Source of the DNA: CAG-791 sp963658695
Lineage (GTDB): Bacteria; Bacillota; Clostridia; Lachnospirales; Lachnospiraceae
Length of the DNA stretch: 64,000 nucleotides
Assembly: GCA_963658695.1 (NCBI GenBank)
Contig: CAVKRN010000004.1
Coordinates: 1-64,000 of the forward strand
Direction of reading: 5' to 3'
Below are positions 17,418 to 26,569 of this stretch, piece by piece; within the stretch, counting starts at the first letter, position 1; every line of letters begins with the position of its first letter. The position numbers and the translations under genes were made by a program. Under the pieces are notes generated by a model. That model searched no databases. It had not been told where the DNA came from and was given only the letters and a program-made list of their open reading frames with translations.

Positions 17418-19481
17418 ATGCGTTACTATGTTGATATAAATGCAGTGAAGCCGGGGGCGGGCAGCAGGGAGTATCCGTTCAAAACCATTCAGGCAGCGGC
17501 TGATGTTGCCATGCCGGGAGATGAAGTCATCGTTGCCCCCGGAATCTATCGCGAGTATGTAAATCCGAAGCACGCCGGAACAGAAAAAGATCGGATTGTA
17601 TATCGTTCGCAGGAGCCGTTGCAGGCGGTCATCACCGGCGCGGAGCTTCTGACGGATTGGAAGCCGGTGGACGGAGAGATGAATGTCTGGACAACGCGGG
17701 TATGCAATACCATGTTCGGCGATTACAACCCGTACACAACCAGAGTGTCCGGCGACTGGTTTATTGCGACAATTACAGCGCATACCGGCGATGTTTACCT
17801 GAATCATAAATCCATGTATGAGGTCACAGAGCGAAGTGGTGTGACGGATCCGGAGCCATCCATTCTATCCTGGGATCCGGAATTTTCGATCTATGTCTGG
17901 TATGCCGAGCAGGACGAAAAGACCAACGAGACCGTGGTTTATGCAAATTTTCAGGGAAAAGATCCCAATCATGAAGAGGTGGAGTTCTCCGTTCGGAAGG
18001 ACTGCTTCCTGCCAGCTGAGGAAGGCATTGGTTTTATAACACTTTCCGGCTTTACAGTTCGTGAGGCCGCAACGCAATGGGCGCCCCCGACGGCCTATCA
18101 GGATGGAATGATCGGCCCGCACTGGTCAAAGGGATGGATCATTGAGGACTGCGAGGTTTATGAATCCAAGTGCTCCGGGATCTCTCTTGGCAAATATTTG
18201 CAGCCAAACAATGACAACCGATGGCTGAAATGGAAGTATAAGGACGGAACCCAGACAGAACGAGAGTGCATCCTCCAGGCAAGCTACGAGGGCTGGGACA
18301 AGGAGCATGTGGGAAGCCATATCATCCGTCGGTGCAAGATTCACGACTGCGGTCAGACTGGCATTGTCGGCCATTTGGGCGGTGTGTTCTCCGTGATCGA
18401 GGATAACCACATTTACAACATCAATAACAAGCAGAATCTGGCCGGTGCGGAAATTGGCGGAATCAAGATGCATGCCGCTATTGATGTTATTTTCCGCAGA
18501 AACCGTATCCATCACTGCACGAGAGGCATCTGGCTGGACTGGCAGGCGCAGGGAACCAGAGTGACACAAAATCTCATGTACGATAACAGTCTGGCGCTGG
18601 ACCGCTCAAAGATGAGCGAAGAAAATGCCGGTGCGTTTCTTGGAGCGTTAGGGGAGGATCTTTTCGTTGAGGTTTCCCATGGACCGACCCTTGTGGATAA
18701 CAATATTTTCCTGTCGGAGCGGTCGCTAAAATACGCTTCCCAGGGAGGCGCCTTCGTTCATAATCTGTTTGCCGGCTCTTTGACCTGCATTGGGACCGGC
18801 ACCGATAACGGCGCGCCGGATATCAAGTCGCAGCGGTACACGCCCTACCATGCGATTCACGGGACGAAGGTGATCGGTTTCATGTCCTTCCTGCATGGCG
18901 ATATGCGCTTTTACAACAACATCTTTGTCCAGCAGCCGGTTCTTCCGCTGTTTCACGAGATACAGGTCAAGACGGAAACCGCAGAGGATCCCAATGTAAG
19001 GATGTGGGACACCATGAACTTTGATGCGGGGACATTCGTGTTTGACGAGTATCCCACGGAAGAAGAATGGAAAAAACAATTCGAAGGTTACTGCGGCATG
19101 GGTGCGGAGAATCCTTATCCCAACCGGTATTACTCGCATTTGCCGGTGTGGGCCGAGGGCAATCTGTATCTGGGCGGAGCCAAACCGTGGAAGAAAGAAA
19201 AGAATGCGGTAGTAGACAATAGCTTTGCGCCGGAGATTTCGTTGGAAGAGAGGGAAGATGGCATTCACCTGGTGACGAACATTGCGGACGCTGCTGCGAA
19301 GCTGCAGGGTAATGTGATCAGCACGGCGACACTGGGCATGGCGTTTGAGCCGGAAGAGCGCTATGAGAATCCGGATGGCTCGGAAATTATATTCACGCAG
19401 GATTATTTCGGAGAGAAACGCGGCGTGCACGTGATGCCGGGGCCGTTTGCCGGAAAAGACGGGTGGGGAGCGGCGTTGTAA
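17418..19481 (+). CDS. GH120-family beta-xylosidase (parallel beta-helix)
   Basis: This 687-residue enzyme probably releases xylose from xylo-oligosaccharides in the cytoplasm, as no signal peptide is present. The N-terminus, with YYVDINAVKPGAGSREYPFK, GDEVIVAPGIYREYVNPKHA and ITGAELLTDW, matches GH120 proteins. The active-site blocks are GIWLDWQAQGTRV, with Asp374 as the likely nucleophile, and DLFVEVSHGP, with Glu418 as the likely acid/base. From memory of Thermoanaerobacterium XylC these two residues lie about 23 apart; here they are 44 apart, so the loop between them carries roughly 20 extra residues. The middle is rich in beta-helix His/Asn turns. Its place beside an AraC regulator and a sugar importer fits xylo-oligosaccharide use. 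Confidence 0.85.
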   Translation: MRYYVDINAVKPGAGSREYPFKTIQAAADVAMPGDEVIVAPGIYREYVNPKHAGTEKDRIVYRSQEPLQAVITGAELLTDWKPVDGEMNVWTTRVCNTMFGDYNPYTTRVSGDWFIATITAHTGDVYLNHKSMYEVTERSGVTDPEPSILSWDPEFSIYVWYAEQDEKTNETVVYANFQGKDPNHEEVEFSVRKDCFLPAEEGIGFITLSGFTVREAATQWAPPTAYQDGMIGPHWSKGWIIEDCEVYESKCSGISLGKYLQPNNDNRWLKWKYKDGTQTERECILQASYEGWDKEHVGSHIIRRCKIHDCGQTGIVGHLGGVFSVIEDNHIYNINNKQNLAGAEIGGIKMHAAIDVIFRRNRIHHCTRGIWLDWQAQGTRVTQNLMYDNSLALDRSKMSEENAGAFLGALGEDLFVEVSHGPTLVDNNIFLSERSLKYASQGGAFVHNLFAGSLTCIGTGTDNGAPDIKSQRYTPYHAIHGTKVIGFMSFLHGDMRFYNNIFVQQPVLPLFHEIQVKTETAEDPNVRMWDTMNFDAGTFVFDEYPTEEEWKKQFEGYCGMGAENPYPNRYYSHLPVWAEGNLYLGGAKPWKKEKNAVVDNSFAPEISLEEREDGIHLVTNIADAAAKLQGNVISTATLGMAFEPEERYENPDGSEIIFTQDYFGEKRGVHVMPGPFAGKDGWGAAL

Positions 19482-19550
19482 TATGAAACGCAGATGCGTA
19501 CGTTAAAGGATTCAGCATATTAAGTAAAAATCCAAGTTGATATTTTATCC

Positions 19551-19619
19551 AGAATGATGCATCCCGATGGAGATAATGCGGTTTTCGGCCGCATTGTTTC
19601 TATCGGGATGCATTGTTCT
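19551..19619. terminator. Long bidirectional hairpin between GH120 and AraC genes
   Basis: Arms AGAATGATGCATCCCGAT and ATCGGGATGCATTGTTCT flank an inner AATGCGG/CCGCATT stem. It sits between convergent genes and could terminate both. Confidence 0.7.
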
Positions 19620-19660
19620 GGTAAATCAATTGCAATTCTTCCGGACACTTCCGATGTCTC

Positions 19661-20530
19661 TTACAGTTCACTGGCCTGCAGCTTTCGAAAGACAGAAGGA
19701 GATGAGCCTTTTTGCTTTCGGAAAGCCTTTGTGAAGGCGGCGCCGGAAGAAAACCCGGAACGAAAGGCTACTTCGGTGACGGATATAGCAGGATCCATAA
19801 GAAGCTGCTCTGCCAGTGAGATTCGTTTGCTCAGAAGGTATTGATAAAAAGACATATCTGTGTAATTGCGAAACAGCCTCTCGAAGTAGAATTTTGAAAA
19901 GCCGGCAGAAGAGGCTACCTGATCCAATGAGAGGTTTTCACTGCAGTGCAGGGAAATGTAGCTGCAGATTTTCTGCATGGCCTCGTTATGCGCCAGCACC
20001 CGGGAGCGGTCTTCGTCATTCTTAGATGCTTCCGAGAACAAATGCTTGCTGTGAGACAAAAGAGAGAGCATCTCCAATGTTTTTGCATAGATGGATGCCT
20101 CCATCAAAAGCGGACTTTGCAGGTACAGATCCTTGATCTCTAATAGATAGTGGTGAAGCGGATCGTGAACAAGAGGAGAATTGTCCTGCGTAATGAGGCA
20201 GCAAGGAGAGAGCCGGGAAAGAACCGTTTCCAATCCGCCGATTTCACGAAGGGGCGACAGGGCAATCTGAAAAATAATGCGTACGCCGCTTGGCGCGGCA
20301 AGAAGATCATGAATGGTTCCGGGAGCGATGAACAGCATATCGCCAGGCTGCAGAAGGTAATGGGTGTCGGCGCAGATAGCAGAATAGGTGCTCTGCAACG
20401 GGCAAAGTACCTCCATATCAGTGTGCCAGTGGGGCGGGTAGTGTTCACATTCATCGTTTACGTACAATCGAATATGAGTGTCAGGCTTGTAATTGACGAT
20501 CTCATGGGTGCCGTTCAGCGTCTCAATCAT
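19661..20530 (-). CDS. AraC-family transcriptional regulator
   Basis: This 289-residue regulator has an N-terminal cupin sensor domain (about 20-130, with HYPPHWHTDMEVLCPLQ and LLQPGDMLFIAPGTIHDL) and a C-terminal pair of helix-turn-helix motifs (about 185-285). These include SLDQVASSAGFSKFYFERLFRNYTDMSFYQYL and the AraC signature VTEVAFRSGFSSGAAFTKAFRKQKGSSP. It probably binds a sugar and activates the divergent importer operon at 20966, and perhaps the GH120 gene. Transcription diverges from the solute-binding protein, with a 435-base control region between them. The arrangement resembles xylo-oligosaccharide regulators of gut Firmicutes. Confidence 0.9.
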   Translation of the reverse strand: MIETLNGTHEIVNYKPDTHIRLYVNDECEHYPPHWHTDMEVLCPLQSTYSAICADTHYLLQPGDMLFIAPGTIHDLLAAPSGVRIIFQIALSPLREIGGLETVLSRLSPCCLITQDNSPLVHDPLHHYLLEIKDLYLQSPLLMEASIYAKTLEMLSLLSHSKHLFSEASKNDEDRSRVLAHNEAMQKICSYISLHCSENLSLDQVASSAGFSKFYFERLFRNYTDMSFYQYLLSKRISLAEQLLMDPAISVTEVAFRSGFSSGAAFTKAFRKQKGSSPSVFRKLQASEL

Positions 20531-20965
20531 GGCGTTGGTTCCTTTTGAAGAAAGGGGAACTTATATTGTGAAAAAAGCTCTGCCTTACGTTTTTTCTCGT
20601 GTGTCATTTGTACAATATGAATTGTTGAAAGCAAGAATAGAAAAATAAAATCTTGCCATGCCATGGTATGACATAAAATGACAAAAACACGGAGAACGTG
20701 TTAAAAATAATGGAAAAACATGCGGATTGTCAATGTGCATTTTAGGCTTAATGTGAAAAATGTACAATTGAATCAACGAAAATGTGCCTAAATCACACTA
20801 AATGCTGCGGCTCAAGGAAAACAGAAAGCAAGAAACGACAAATATAAGACAAGAAAGTTCATGCGCATATTGCAAAAGATTGCTACCATATGGTGCATAG
20901 AATTTGTTCGTTCTGCTGAGGCAGAATAATCCAAATGCCTTCGGGCATAGCAAGGGAGGAAGACA
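20531..20965. promoter_or_regulatory. Divergent control region with repeated TGTACAAT sites
   Basis: No gene is seen in these 435 bases. TGTACAATATGAATTGTTGA at 20609-20628 recurs imperfectly as TGTACAATTGAATCAACGAA at 20761-20780. The sites are about 150 bases apart, one nearer each gene, and are candidate binding sites for the AraC regulator. The stretch is AT-rich compared with its neighbours. Confidence 0.4.
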
Positions 20966-22348
20966 ATGAAGAAACAAATCGCATTATTGTTGACGGCAGC
21001 AATGACGACGTCGCTTTTGGCAGGTTGCTCTGTCTCTACGGATACAGGAAGCTCCGGAACATCGTCGGATGCTGCAGCATCGGAGTCGGCAGAGGCAGAT
21101 ACATCGGCATCCGCAGATACGACAGCATCTTCTGGGACGGCTGAGGAAATCACCTGGATGTTCTGGGACGATCTGGCAGCAACGGATGATTTGATTTCTC
21201 AGGGGTATCAGCAGACCGTAGAGCGCTTCAATAAGGATTATGAAGGCGTTTATCATGTAACCCCTATCACTACAAATCTGGAGGAGTATTACACAAAGCT
21301 GAATGCTTTGGTTGCTTCCGGTGAGACACCGGATGTCTTTATTGTGAGCCCGGGACCGAATCTGGATGTATACGTTGAGCCTGGGATTGCGGCAGACTTA
21401 ACCAGTTATCTTGAGGCAGACGGTTGGAAGGATTCCTTCTCCAGTGATGCTGTTTTTGCTCAGCAGACCTATGATGGCAAGATTTATGCAGTTCCGCTGA
21501 ACATTGCAGCAGCCTGTGTCTTCTATAACACAGAAATGTTCGAGAAGGCAGGATGCGAGGTTCCGACAACCTGGGATGAGCTGATTGCGGATTGCCAGAA
21601 GCTGCAGGATGCCGGCTACACACCGGTTACCATTTCTGCCGGAACGGCATGGTGCCTGTCTATGCTGGCTGGATATCTTTGCGACCGTGAAGGCGTAGAC
21701 CTTACAAAGATAGAGTCCGGTGAGGAAAGCTGGAACAACGAAAAGACCGTAGCAGCAGGTGAGAAGCTTCTGGAGCTGGCGCAGTACTTCCAGCCTACGG
21801 CAGCAGGCGACACCAACGATGTTGCAACGGCAGCATTCTACAACGAAGAGGCTGCAATCCTGATTCAGGGCTCTTGGGCGATTGCACAGATGAACGGCAA
21901 CAATCCTGACATCGAAGCAAAGTGCGGTGTATTCCAGTTCCCCGCAATCGACGGCGGTAATGATTCCGGACGTGTTATTGCAAAGTCTGACTCTCTTGCA
22001 ATGAGCGCAACCACAGAGCATCCGGAGGCAGCCATTGCATTCATGAAGTACTTCACGGATGAAACGGCTCAGAAGTACACCGCTGAGGTTGGCGGAAAGA
22101 TTCCGGTAACCAATGTAGAGTACGATACTACCAAGGCACCGCAGCAGTTGTCCTATGTAATGGATGTGTTCCAGAATGCATCTGCAACCTTTGGCTTCTA
22201 CAACGAGTCTCTGGCAACGACAGAGGCTGGCTCCAAGTTTGATGACACCATGGTTTCCATGTATCTGGGAGATTACACACCGGAAGAGGCGTTCCAGTCG
22301 ATTGAGGACTGGTATGCAGACTCCAATCCCGGCGGTGTACGCGGATAA
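20966..22348 (+). CDS. Sugar ABC importer, solute-binding lipoprotein
   Basis: This 460-residue lipoprotein belongs to the family 1 extracellular solute-binding proteins (CUT1 class). The signal peptide ends in the lipobox LLAGC at residues 17-21, followed by a Ser/Asp/Ala-rich linker to about residue 55. The mature domain shows EEITWMFWDD, ALVASGETPDVFIVSPGP, VPLNIAAACVFYNTEMFEKA and the GSWAIAQMNGNNPD hinge motif. It delivers sugar, here probably xylo-oligosaccharide judging from the GH120 neighbour, to the two permeases downstream. No ATPase gene is in the operon; CUT1 systems commonly use a shared MsmX/MsiK-type ATPase. AGGGAGGA lies upstream of the ATG. Confidence 0.9.
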   Translation: MKKQIALLLTAAMTTSLLAGCSVSTDTGSSGTSSDAAASESAEADTSASADTTASSGTAEEITWMFWDDLAATDDLISQGYQQTVERFNKDYEGVYHVTPITTNLEEYYTKLNALVASGETPDVFIVSPGPNLDVYVEPGIAADLTSYLEADGWKDSFSSDAVFAQQTYDGKIYAVPLNIAAACVFYNTEMFEKAGCEVPTTWDELIADCQKLQDAGYTPVTISAGTAWCLSMLAGYLCDREGVDLTKIESGEESWNNEKTVAAGEKLLELAQYFQPTAAGDTNDVATAAFYNEEAAILIQGSWAIAQMNGNNPDIEAKCGVFQFPAIDGGNDSGRVIAKSDSLAMSATTEHPEAAIAFMKYFTDETAQKYTAEVGGKIPVTNVEYDTTKAPQQLSYVMDVFQNASATFGFYNESLATTEAGSKFDDTMVSMYLGDYTPEEAFQSIEDWYADSNPGGVRG

Positions 22349-22363
22349 GAATCGAGTGCAGTA

Positions 22364-22467
22364 GTCGACACCATCTAGTTTTTTATAAAAGATAGATGTG
22401 TCGAAACAGATACGAAACAGCATCGAGCGGCGGGACCGACCGAGCAATCGGCGGTTCCGCTTTCTTT
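22364..22467 (+). terminator. Two hairpins between sugar binding-protein and permease genes
   Basis: First hairpin: TCGACACCATCTA pairs with TAGATGTGTCGA, one bulge (22364-22404). Second: GCGGGACCGACCGA pairs with TCGGCGGTTCCGC (22430-22460), followed by TTTCTTT. Together they would reduce read-through and keep the binding protein in excess over the permeases. Confidence 0.65.
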
Positions 22468-22538
22468 CATCAAGGTTTGACCGGTAGTAGAACAACAAGC
22501 AAGAAACTCCTGCAGTCTGGGGAGAAAAAGGAGCAGCG

Positions 22539-23417
22539 ATGGATAAGCTCTTACGGAACAAAAAAGCAATTGCCCTCTTTGTGGGGCCGGGATTCATACT
22601 CTTCACTTTGGTCCTGTTCATTCCTATTTGTCAGTCGATTTATTATTCTTTTTGTGATTACAATGCGCTGACACCGCCGCAGTGGATCGGCCTGAAGAAT
22701 TACCAGCAGCTTTTAAAGGATGAGACCATGGGTCTGGCACTCAAGAATTCCCTGTTCTTTCTGATCTTTTCCTGCGTCTCGCAGCTGCTCATGGGTCTTA
22801 TTCTTGCAGGACTTCTGACGAACATTCCCAGAGGACGGAACCTGTTTAAGAATGTAATCTATCTGCCCTGTGTCCTTTCATCCTCGGCACTGGGACTGTT
22901 GTGGATGTTTATTTTCAGTCCGAAGCTGGGCATCAATCAGCTGTTGCAGAAGTTTGGGATGGATGGACCGCTTTGGCTGATGGATACGAAGGGCTTTATC
23001 ATTCTTCCGATGAAGGTCATTGCCTTTGTTGCACTGTGGCAGTACGTTGGACAGTCGATGATGCTGTACATGGCGCAGATTTCCGGCATTGACAAGTCGC
23101 TCTACGAGGCGTCTTACATTGACGGCTGCACAAAGGTGCAGACCTTCCGTCACATCACGCTTCCTTTGATCAAGCCGATGGTTGGGACGGCGATGAGCCT
23201 GAATGCAATCGGCTCTCTGAAGTTCTTTGATCTGGTGTACAACATGACCGAAGGTGGTCCTAATCATAAGACAGAGGTTCTTGCAACGCACCTATACACA
23301 CAGGGGTTCAAGTATTTTAAATACGGATATGCCAGCGCCATCGGTGTGGTCCTGTTAATCCTGTGTCTTCTGGTGACCTTCCTCATAAGCAAGATTTTTA
23401 AGGATGACAACACGTGA
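22539..23417 (+). CDS. Sugar ABC importer permease, MalF-like
   Basis: A 292-residue inner subunit of a CUT1-type sugar importer with six predicted helices. The EAA loop that contacts the ATPase reads YEASYIDGCTKVQTFRHITLPLIKP (about residues 188-212). The N-terminal helix starts soon after the initiator, as usual for the short MalF class. AGGAG precedes the ATG by 7 bases. The second permease follows directly, with a 16-base gap when the better start is used. Confidence 0.92.
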   Translation: MDKLLRNKKAIALFVGPGFILFTLVLFIPICQSIYYSFCDYNALTPPQWIGLKNYQQLLKDETMGLALKNSLFFLIFSCVSQLLMGLILAGLLTNIPRGRNLFKNVIYLPCVLSSSALGLLWMFIFSPKLGINQLLQKFGMDGPLWLMDTKGFIILPMKVIAFVALWQYVGQSMMLYMAQISGIDKSLYEASYIDGCTKVQTFRHITLPLIKPMVGTAMSLNAIGSLKFFDLVYNMTEGGPNHKTEVLATHLYTQGFKYFKYGYASAIGVVLLILCLLVTFLISKIFKDDNT

Positions 23418-23433
23418 GAGGAGGGAGAAGAAA

Positions 23434-24315
23434 ATGACGAAAGTAAACACTACTCCAAAGAAAACAAAGGAACATAAGGAAAAAGATAAGATTCACTGGA
23501 CACCGGCACTGGTGCTGATTTACATCCTTCTTGTATTTATGTTGGTAATTTATCTGGCACCGCTTCTGTGGACCTTGATGGTATCCTTTAAAACCAATAA
23601 GGAAATCTTTGATGCGCCGTTTGCGCTTCCGAAGGTAATCCAGTTGGGAAACTATATTGTGGCGTGGACAGCAGGTCACCTGGGAACGGCGACCATGAAT
23701 TCCTTTATCGTTTGCGTTGTGACGCTGGCACTTTCGATGGTACTGGGAGCGATGATATCCTTTGCCATTGGCGTCATGCGCTGGAAGGGCTCGGCTGCAA
23801 TGCTGACCTACTTCATGATGGGAATGATGATTCCGGTACACTGCGTGTTGATCCCTCTGTTCACACGCTTTGCCAAATTGGGACTTTCCAACAGTCTGAT
23901 CGGTTTGATTATTCCGTATCTGACATTCTCCCTGCCGGTGACGATTTTCATCATGACGGGCTTTTTCCGCAGCATGCCGCATGAGCTGGTGGAGTCAGCC
24001 TGCATTGACGGAGCGAACATTTATCAGATTTTTGCCAGGGTCGCACTTCCACTGGCAAGAACCGGATTTTTTGTCACCGGTCTTATGACGTTTGTAGGAA
24101 ACTGGAACGAGCTGTTGTTGGCCATGGTTTTCATCTCCGATGATACCAAGAAGACACTGCCGGTTTCGCTGTCTAAGTTTGTAGGACCATACAACACCAA
24201 CTATTCCCAGATGTTCGCTGCCATTGTACTGGCGGTGGTACCGACCATTGTTGTGTATTGCTGCTTCAGCAACCAGATCGTTGATGGTCTGACCGCGGGT
24301 GCTGTCAAAGGCTGA
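23434..24315 (+). CDS. Sugar ABC importer permease, MalG-like
   Basis: This 293-residue protein is the second membrane subunit of the sugar importer. The ATG at 23434 is preferred because GGAGGGAG lies just before it; an upstream in-frame ATG at 23404 overlaps the preceding gene and has no ribosome site. A Lys-rich N-terminal tail is followed by six helices. The EAA loop is ELVESACIDGANIYQIFARVALPLA, and the C-terminus ends with the family-typical QIVDGLTAGAVKG. It completes the operon; a hairpin that overlaps the pst promoter region follows. Confidence 0.92.
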   Translation: MTKVNTTPKKTKEHKEKDKIHWTPALVLIYILLVFMLVIYLAPLLWTLMVSFKTNKEIFDAPFALPKVIQLGNYIVAWTAGHLGTATMNSFIVCVVTLALSMVLGAMISFAIGVMRWKGSAAMLTYFMMGMMIPVHCVLIPLFTRFAKLGLSNSLIGLIIPYLTFSLPVTIFIMTGFFRSMPHELVESACIDGANIYQIFARVALPLARTGFFVTGLMTFVGNWNELLLAMVFISDDTKKTLPVSLSKFVGPYNTNYSQMFAAIVLAVVPTIVVYCCFSNQIVDGLTAGAVKG

Positions 24316-24321
24316 TGCGAT

Positions 24322-24361
24322 TTAACATACCTTTTACATTACGCGGATTTTGAATTTAACA
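24322..24361 (+). promoter_or_regulatory. Pho-box array upstream of pstS
   Basis: TTAACA (24322), TTTACA (24333) and TTAACA (24356) lie at an 11-base period; the fourth position (24344) is weak. This matches PhoP-type TT(A/T)ACA repeats spaced by about 5 bases. A possible -10 box, TAGGAT, is at 24371-24376. Confidence 0.65.
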
Positions 24362-24377
24362 ACGCTCCTTTAGGATG

Positions 24378-24439
24378 AGCACTGTCGAGCAAGCAAGGTT
24401 TTTGATAGACCGAGAGCTTCGCGCGGCAGTGCTTTTTTA
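24378..24439 (+). terminator. Hairpin overlapping the pst transcript start
   Basis: AGCACTG pairs with CAGTGCT (24427-24433), extended by TCG/CGG, and is followed by TTTTTT. It can end the sugar operon, but it also starts within two bases of the candidate pst -10 box and would form the 5' end of the pst RNA. Confidence 0.7.
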
Positions 24440-24482
24440 GCATTCAATCGTTGCCGCAAGGACGCGGCGGAAAAAGGAGATT

Positions 24483-25469
24483 ATGATGAAACTTCAGAAA
24501 CTGACGGGAACTATGATTGCAGCAGCACTTGCAGCCAGCATGCTGGCAGGTTGCTCCTCTTCGAGCACAGCAGACACCGGCGCGGAGACAACCGCAACGA
24601 CAGAGGCTGCTGCAGAGACTGCATCCACTGAGGCAGCCGCCGAGGAGGCTTCCACAGAGGCTGCCGCTGCAGCAGAGACAGTAAGCGGCGAGGTTACTGC
24701 AGCAGGATCCTCCGCACTTCTTCCTCTTGCACAGGCCGCTGCAGAGAAATTCATGGACATCAATCCGGATTGCGTTGTTACAGTAAACGGCGGCGGCTCC
24801 GGTGAGGGACTTAAGCAGGTTGCAGACGGCGCTATCGACATCGGAAACTCGGATGTATATGCAGAAGAAAAGCTGGATGCCAGCGCAGCAGCAGGTCTGG
24901 TGGATCATGAGGTATGCGTCATCACCATGGCACCGGTTGTTAATGCAGACCTTGGCGTAACGGATCTTACGACCGAGCAGCTGACCGACATCTTTACGGG
25001 CAAGATCACCAACTGGAAAGAGGTTGGCGGACCGGACGAGGAGATTCTCCTTGTAACAAGACCGAGCTCCTCCGGAACACGCGCTCTGTTTAAGAACTGG
25101 GCAATCGGCGGTGCAGAAGAGGCTTCCAACGAAGCGCTTGAGACAGACGATTCCGGCACCCTTCTGCAGACAGTTCAGCAGAACACCGGCGCCATCGGAT
25201 ACGTAGCGCTGTCCTATCTTGTGGACAACACCAGCGTAGCAACCGTTTCCATTGATGGCGTAGAGCCGTCCCTGGAGAATACCTACAACGGAACTTATAA
25301 GGTATGGGGCTTCGAGCACATGTATACAAACGGAGATGGCTCTGAGCAGGCACAGGCCTTCATCAACTACATGATGGGCGATGAGTTCGGCACAGAGATC
25401 GAGGCTATGGGATACGGCGTTTCCTCCAAGATGAGCAGCGAGGCACTGGCTGCACACGAGACCAAGTAA
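24483..25469 (+). CDS. pstS: Phosphate-binding lipoprotein PstS
   Basis: This 328-residue lipoprotein captures phosphate outside the cell for the PstCAB transporter. The signal peptide ends in the lipobox MLAGC, and an Ala/Glu/Thr linker runs to about residue 72. The binding domain has the PstS motifs AAGSSALLPLAQAAAEKF, VNGGGSGEGLKQVADGAIDI and RPSSSGTRALF, which line the phosphate pocket. It is the first gene of pstSCAB-phoU-phoPR, behind a Pho-box array. AAGGAGA precedes two adjacent ATG codons (24483 and 24486); either could start. A hairpin separates it from pstC. Confidence 0.95.
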   Translation: MMKLQKLTGTMIAAALAASMLAGCSSSSTADTGAETTATTEAAAETASTEAAAEEASTEAAAAAETVSGEVTAAGSSALLPLAQAAAEKFMDINPDCVVTVNGGGSGEGLKQVADGAIDIGNSDVYAEEKLDASAAAGLVDHEVCVITMAPVVNADLGVTDLTTEQLTDIFTGKITNWKEVGGPDEEILLVTRPSSSGTRALFKNWAIGGAEEASNEALETDDSGTLLQTVQQNTGAIGYVALSYLVDNTSVATVSIDGVEPSLENTYNGTYKVWGFEHMYTNGDGSEQAQAFINYMMGDEFGTEIEAMGYGVSSKMSSEALAAHETK

Positions 25470-25490
25470 TCAAATAACACAATAGGTTAC

Positions 25491-25544
25491 GGCGGTTCTT
25501 CTCCGAAACGGGTGCTCATCCCGGCAGAGATGGGCCGCTTTTAA
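25491..25544 (+). terminator. Attenuating hairpin between pstS and pstC
   Basis: GGCGG...TCTC on the left pairs with GAGA...GGGCCGC on the right, followed by TTTTAAAC. Imperfect, so probably a partial terminator that lowers pstCAB relative to pstS. Confidence 0.45.
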
Positions 25545-25570
25545 ACAGTTATGTACAACGGAGGATTATT

Positions 25571-26554
25571 ATGACGGAAGCGGCATCCAATCCTACAAAT
25601 ATGGCAAGCTGTCCCGCTGCTCGTCCAAGCGTCAAGACAAGAACCGGCAGGTTCGAGCATTTCCGCAAGGAAGGCCTGGGAAAGGGCATTGTTACCATCT
25701 CCGGATTCTTCATCATCGCACTGACGCTGGCGATCGGTGTGTTCCTGATCTATCAGGGGACAGGGACCTTCACGAAATTTCATCATTCGCTTCTGGAGTT
25801 TCTGTTCTCCAGCGAATGGGCTCCGATGGATACAGCATCCGAGGGCGGCGGAAAGGTAGGCTGTGCCATTTACATTGCCGGCTCTTTGCTGACGTGCGGC
25901 CTGGCACTGCTGATCGTGACGCCGTTTGCTTTGTGTGCGGCCATCTTTATGACTGAGATCGCTCCCGAAGCCGGAACCAAGCTTTTTCAGCCGGCCATCG
26001 AAATGTTCGTCGGCATTCCTTCCGTTGTTTACGGCTGGATCGGTCTTACCGTACTGGTTCCGTTTATCCGGGACGTGTTTCACGCAAAGATGGGCGGATA
26101 TTCCGTTCTGGCTGCCAGCATTGTCCTTGCAGTAATGATTTTCCCTACGATCACAACCGTGGCGGCAGATGCCATCCGCAGCATTCCGGCGCATTATCGC
26201 AAGGCGGCTTACGGTCTTGGCTCGACCCGGTGGCAGGTCATCTACCGCATTGTCATCCCGGCATCGAAATCCGGCATTTTCACCGGCATCATTCTGGGAC
26301 TTGCAAGAGCCTTTGGTGAGGCCCTGGCGGTGGCCATGGTCATCGGCAAAACAAGGGCCTTCCCCAAAAATCTCCTCTCTCCGACCAATAATCTTACTGC
26401 GGCCATTGCTGCCGACATGGGAAACTCGGCGAGCGGCGGTGAGCAGAATATGGCACTTTGGTCGATGGCCCTTCTGCTGTTTTTGATTTCCATGTTCTTC
26501 ATTTTCCTGATCCATAAGATCGATGCACAGAGCAAGAAGAAATTAGGTGTATAA
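25571..26554 (+). CDS. pstC: Phosphate ABC transporter permease PstC
   Basis: This 327-residue integral membrane protein forms the phosphate channel together with PstA. After a hydrophilic N-terminus of about 35 residues come six helices. The segments IFMTEIAPEAGTKLFQPAIEMFVGIPSVVYGWIG and AHYRKAAYGLGSTRWQVIYRIVIPASKSGIFTGIILGLARAFGEALAVAMVIG contain the family's conserved Gly-Ile-Pro-Ser and EAA-like loop. AGGATTATT precedes the ATG. It is followed by pstA with a 15-base gap. Confidence 0.95.
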   Translation: MTEAASNPTNMASCPAARPSVKTRTGRFEHFRKEGLGKGIVTISGFFIIALTLAIGVFLIYQGTGTFTKFHHSLLEFLFSSEWAPMDTASEGGGKVGCAIYIAGSLLTCGLALLIVTPFALCAAIFMTEIAPEAGTKLFQPAIEMFVGIPSVVYGWIGLTVLVPFIRDVFHAKMGGYSVLAASIVLAVMIFPTITTVAADAIRSIPAHYRKAAYGLGSTRWQVIYRIVIPASKSGIFTGIILGLARAFGEALAVAMVIGKTRAFPKNLLSPTNNLTAAIAADMGNSASGGEQNMALWSMALLLFLISMFFIFLIHKIDAQSKKKLGV

Positions 26555-26569
26555 GACGAAGGGGTAACA

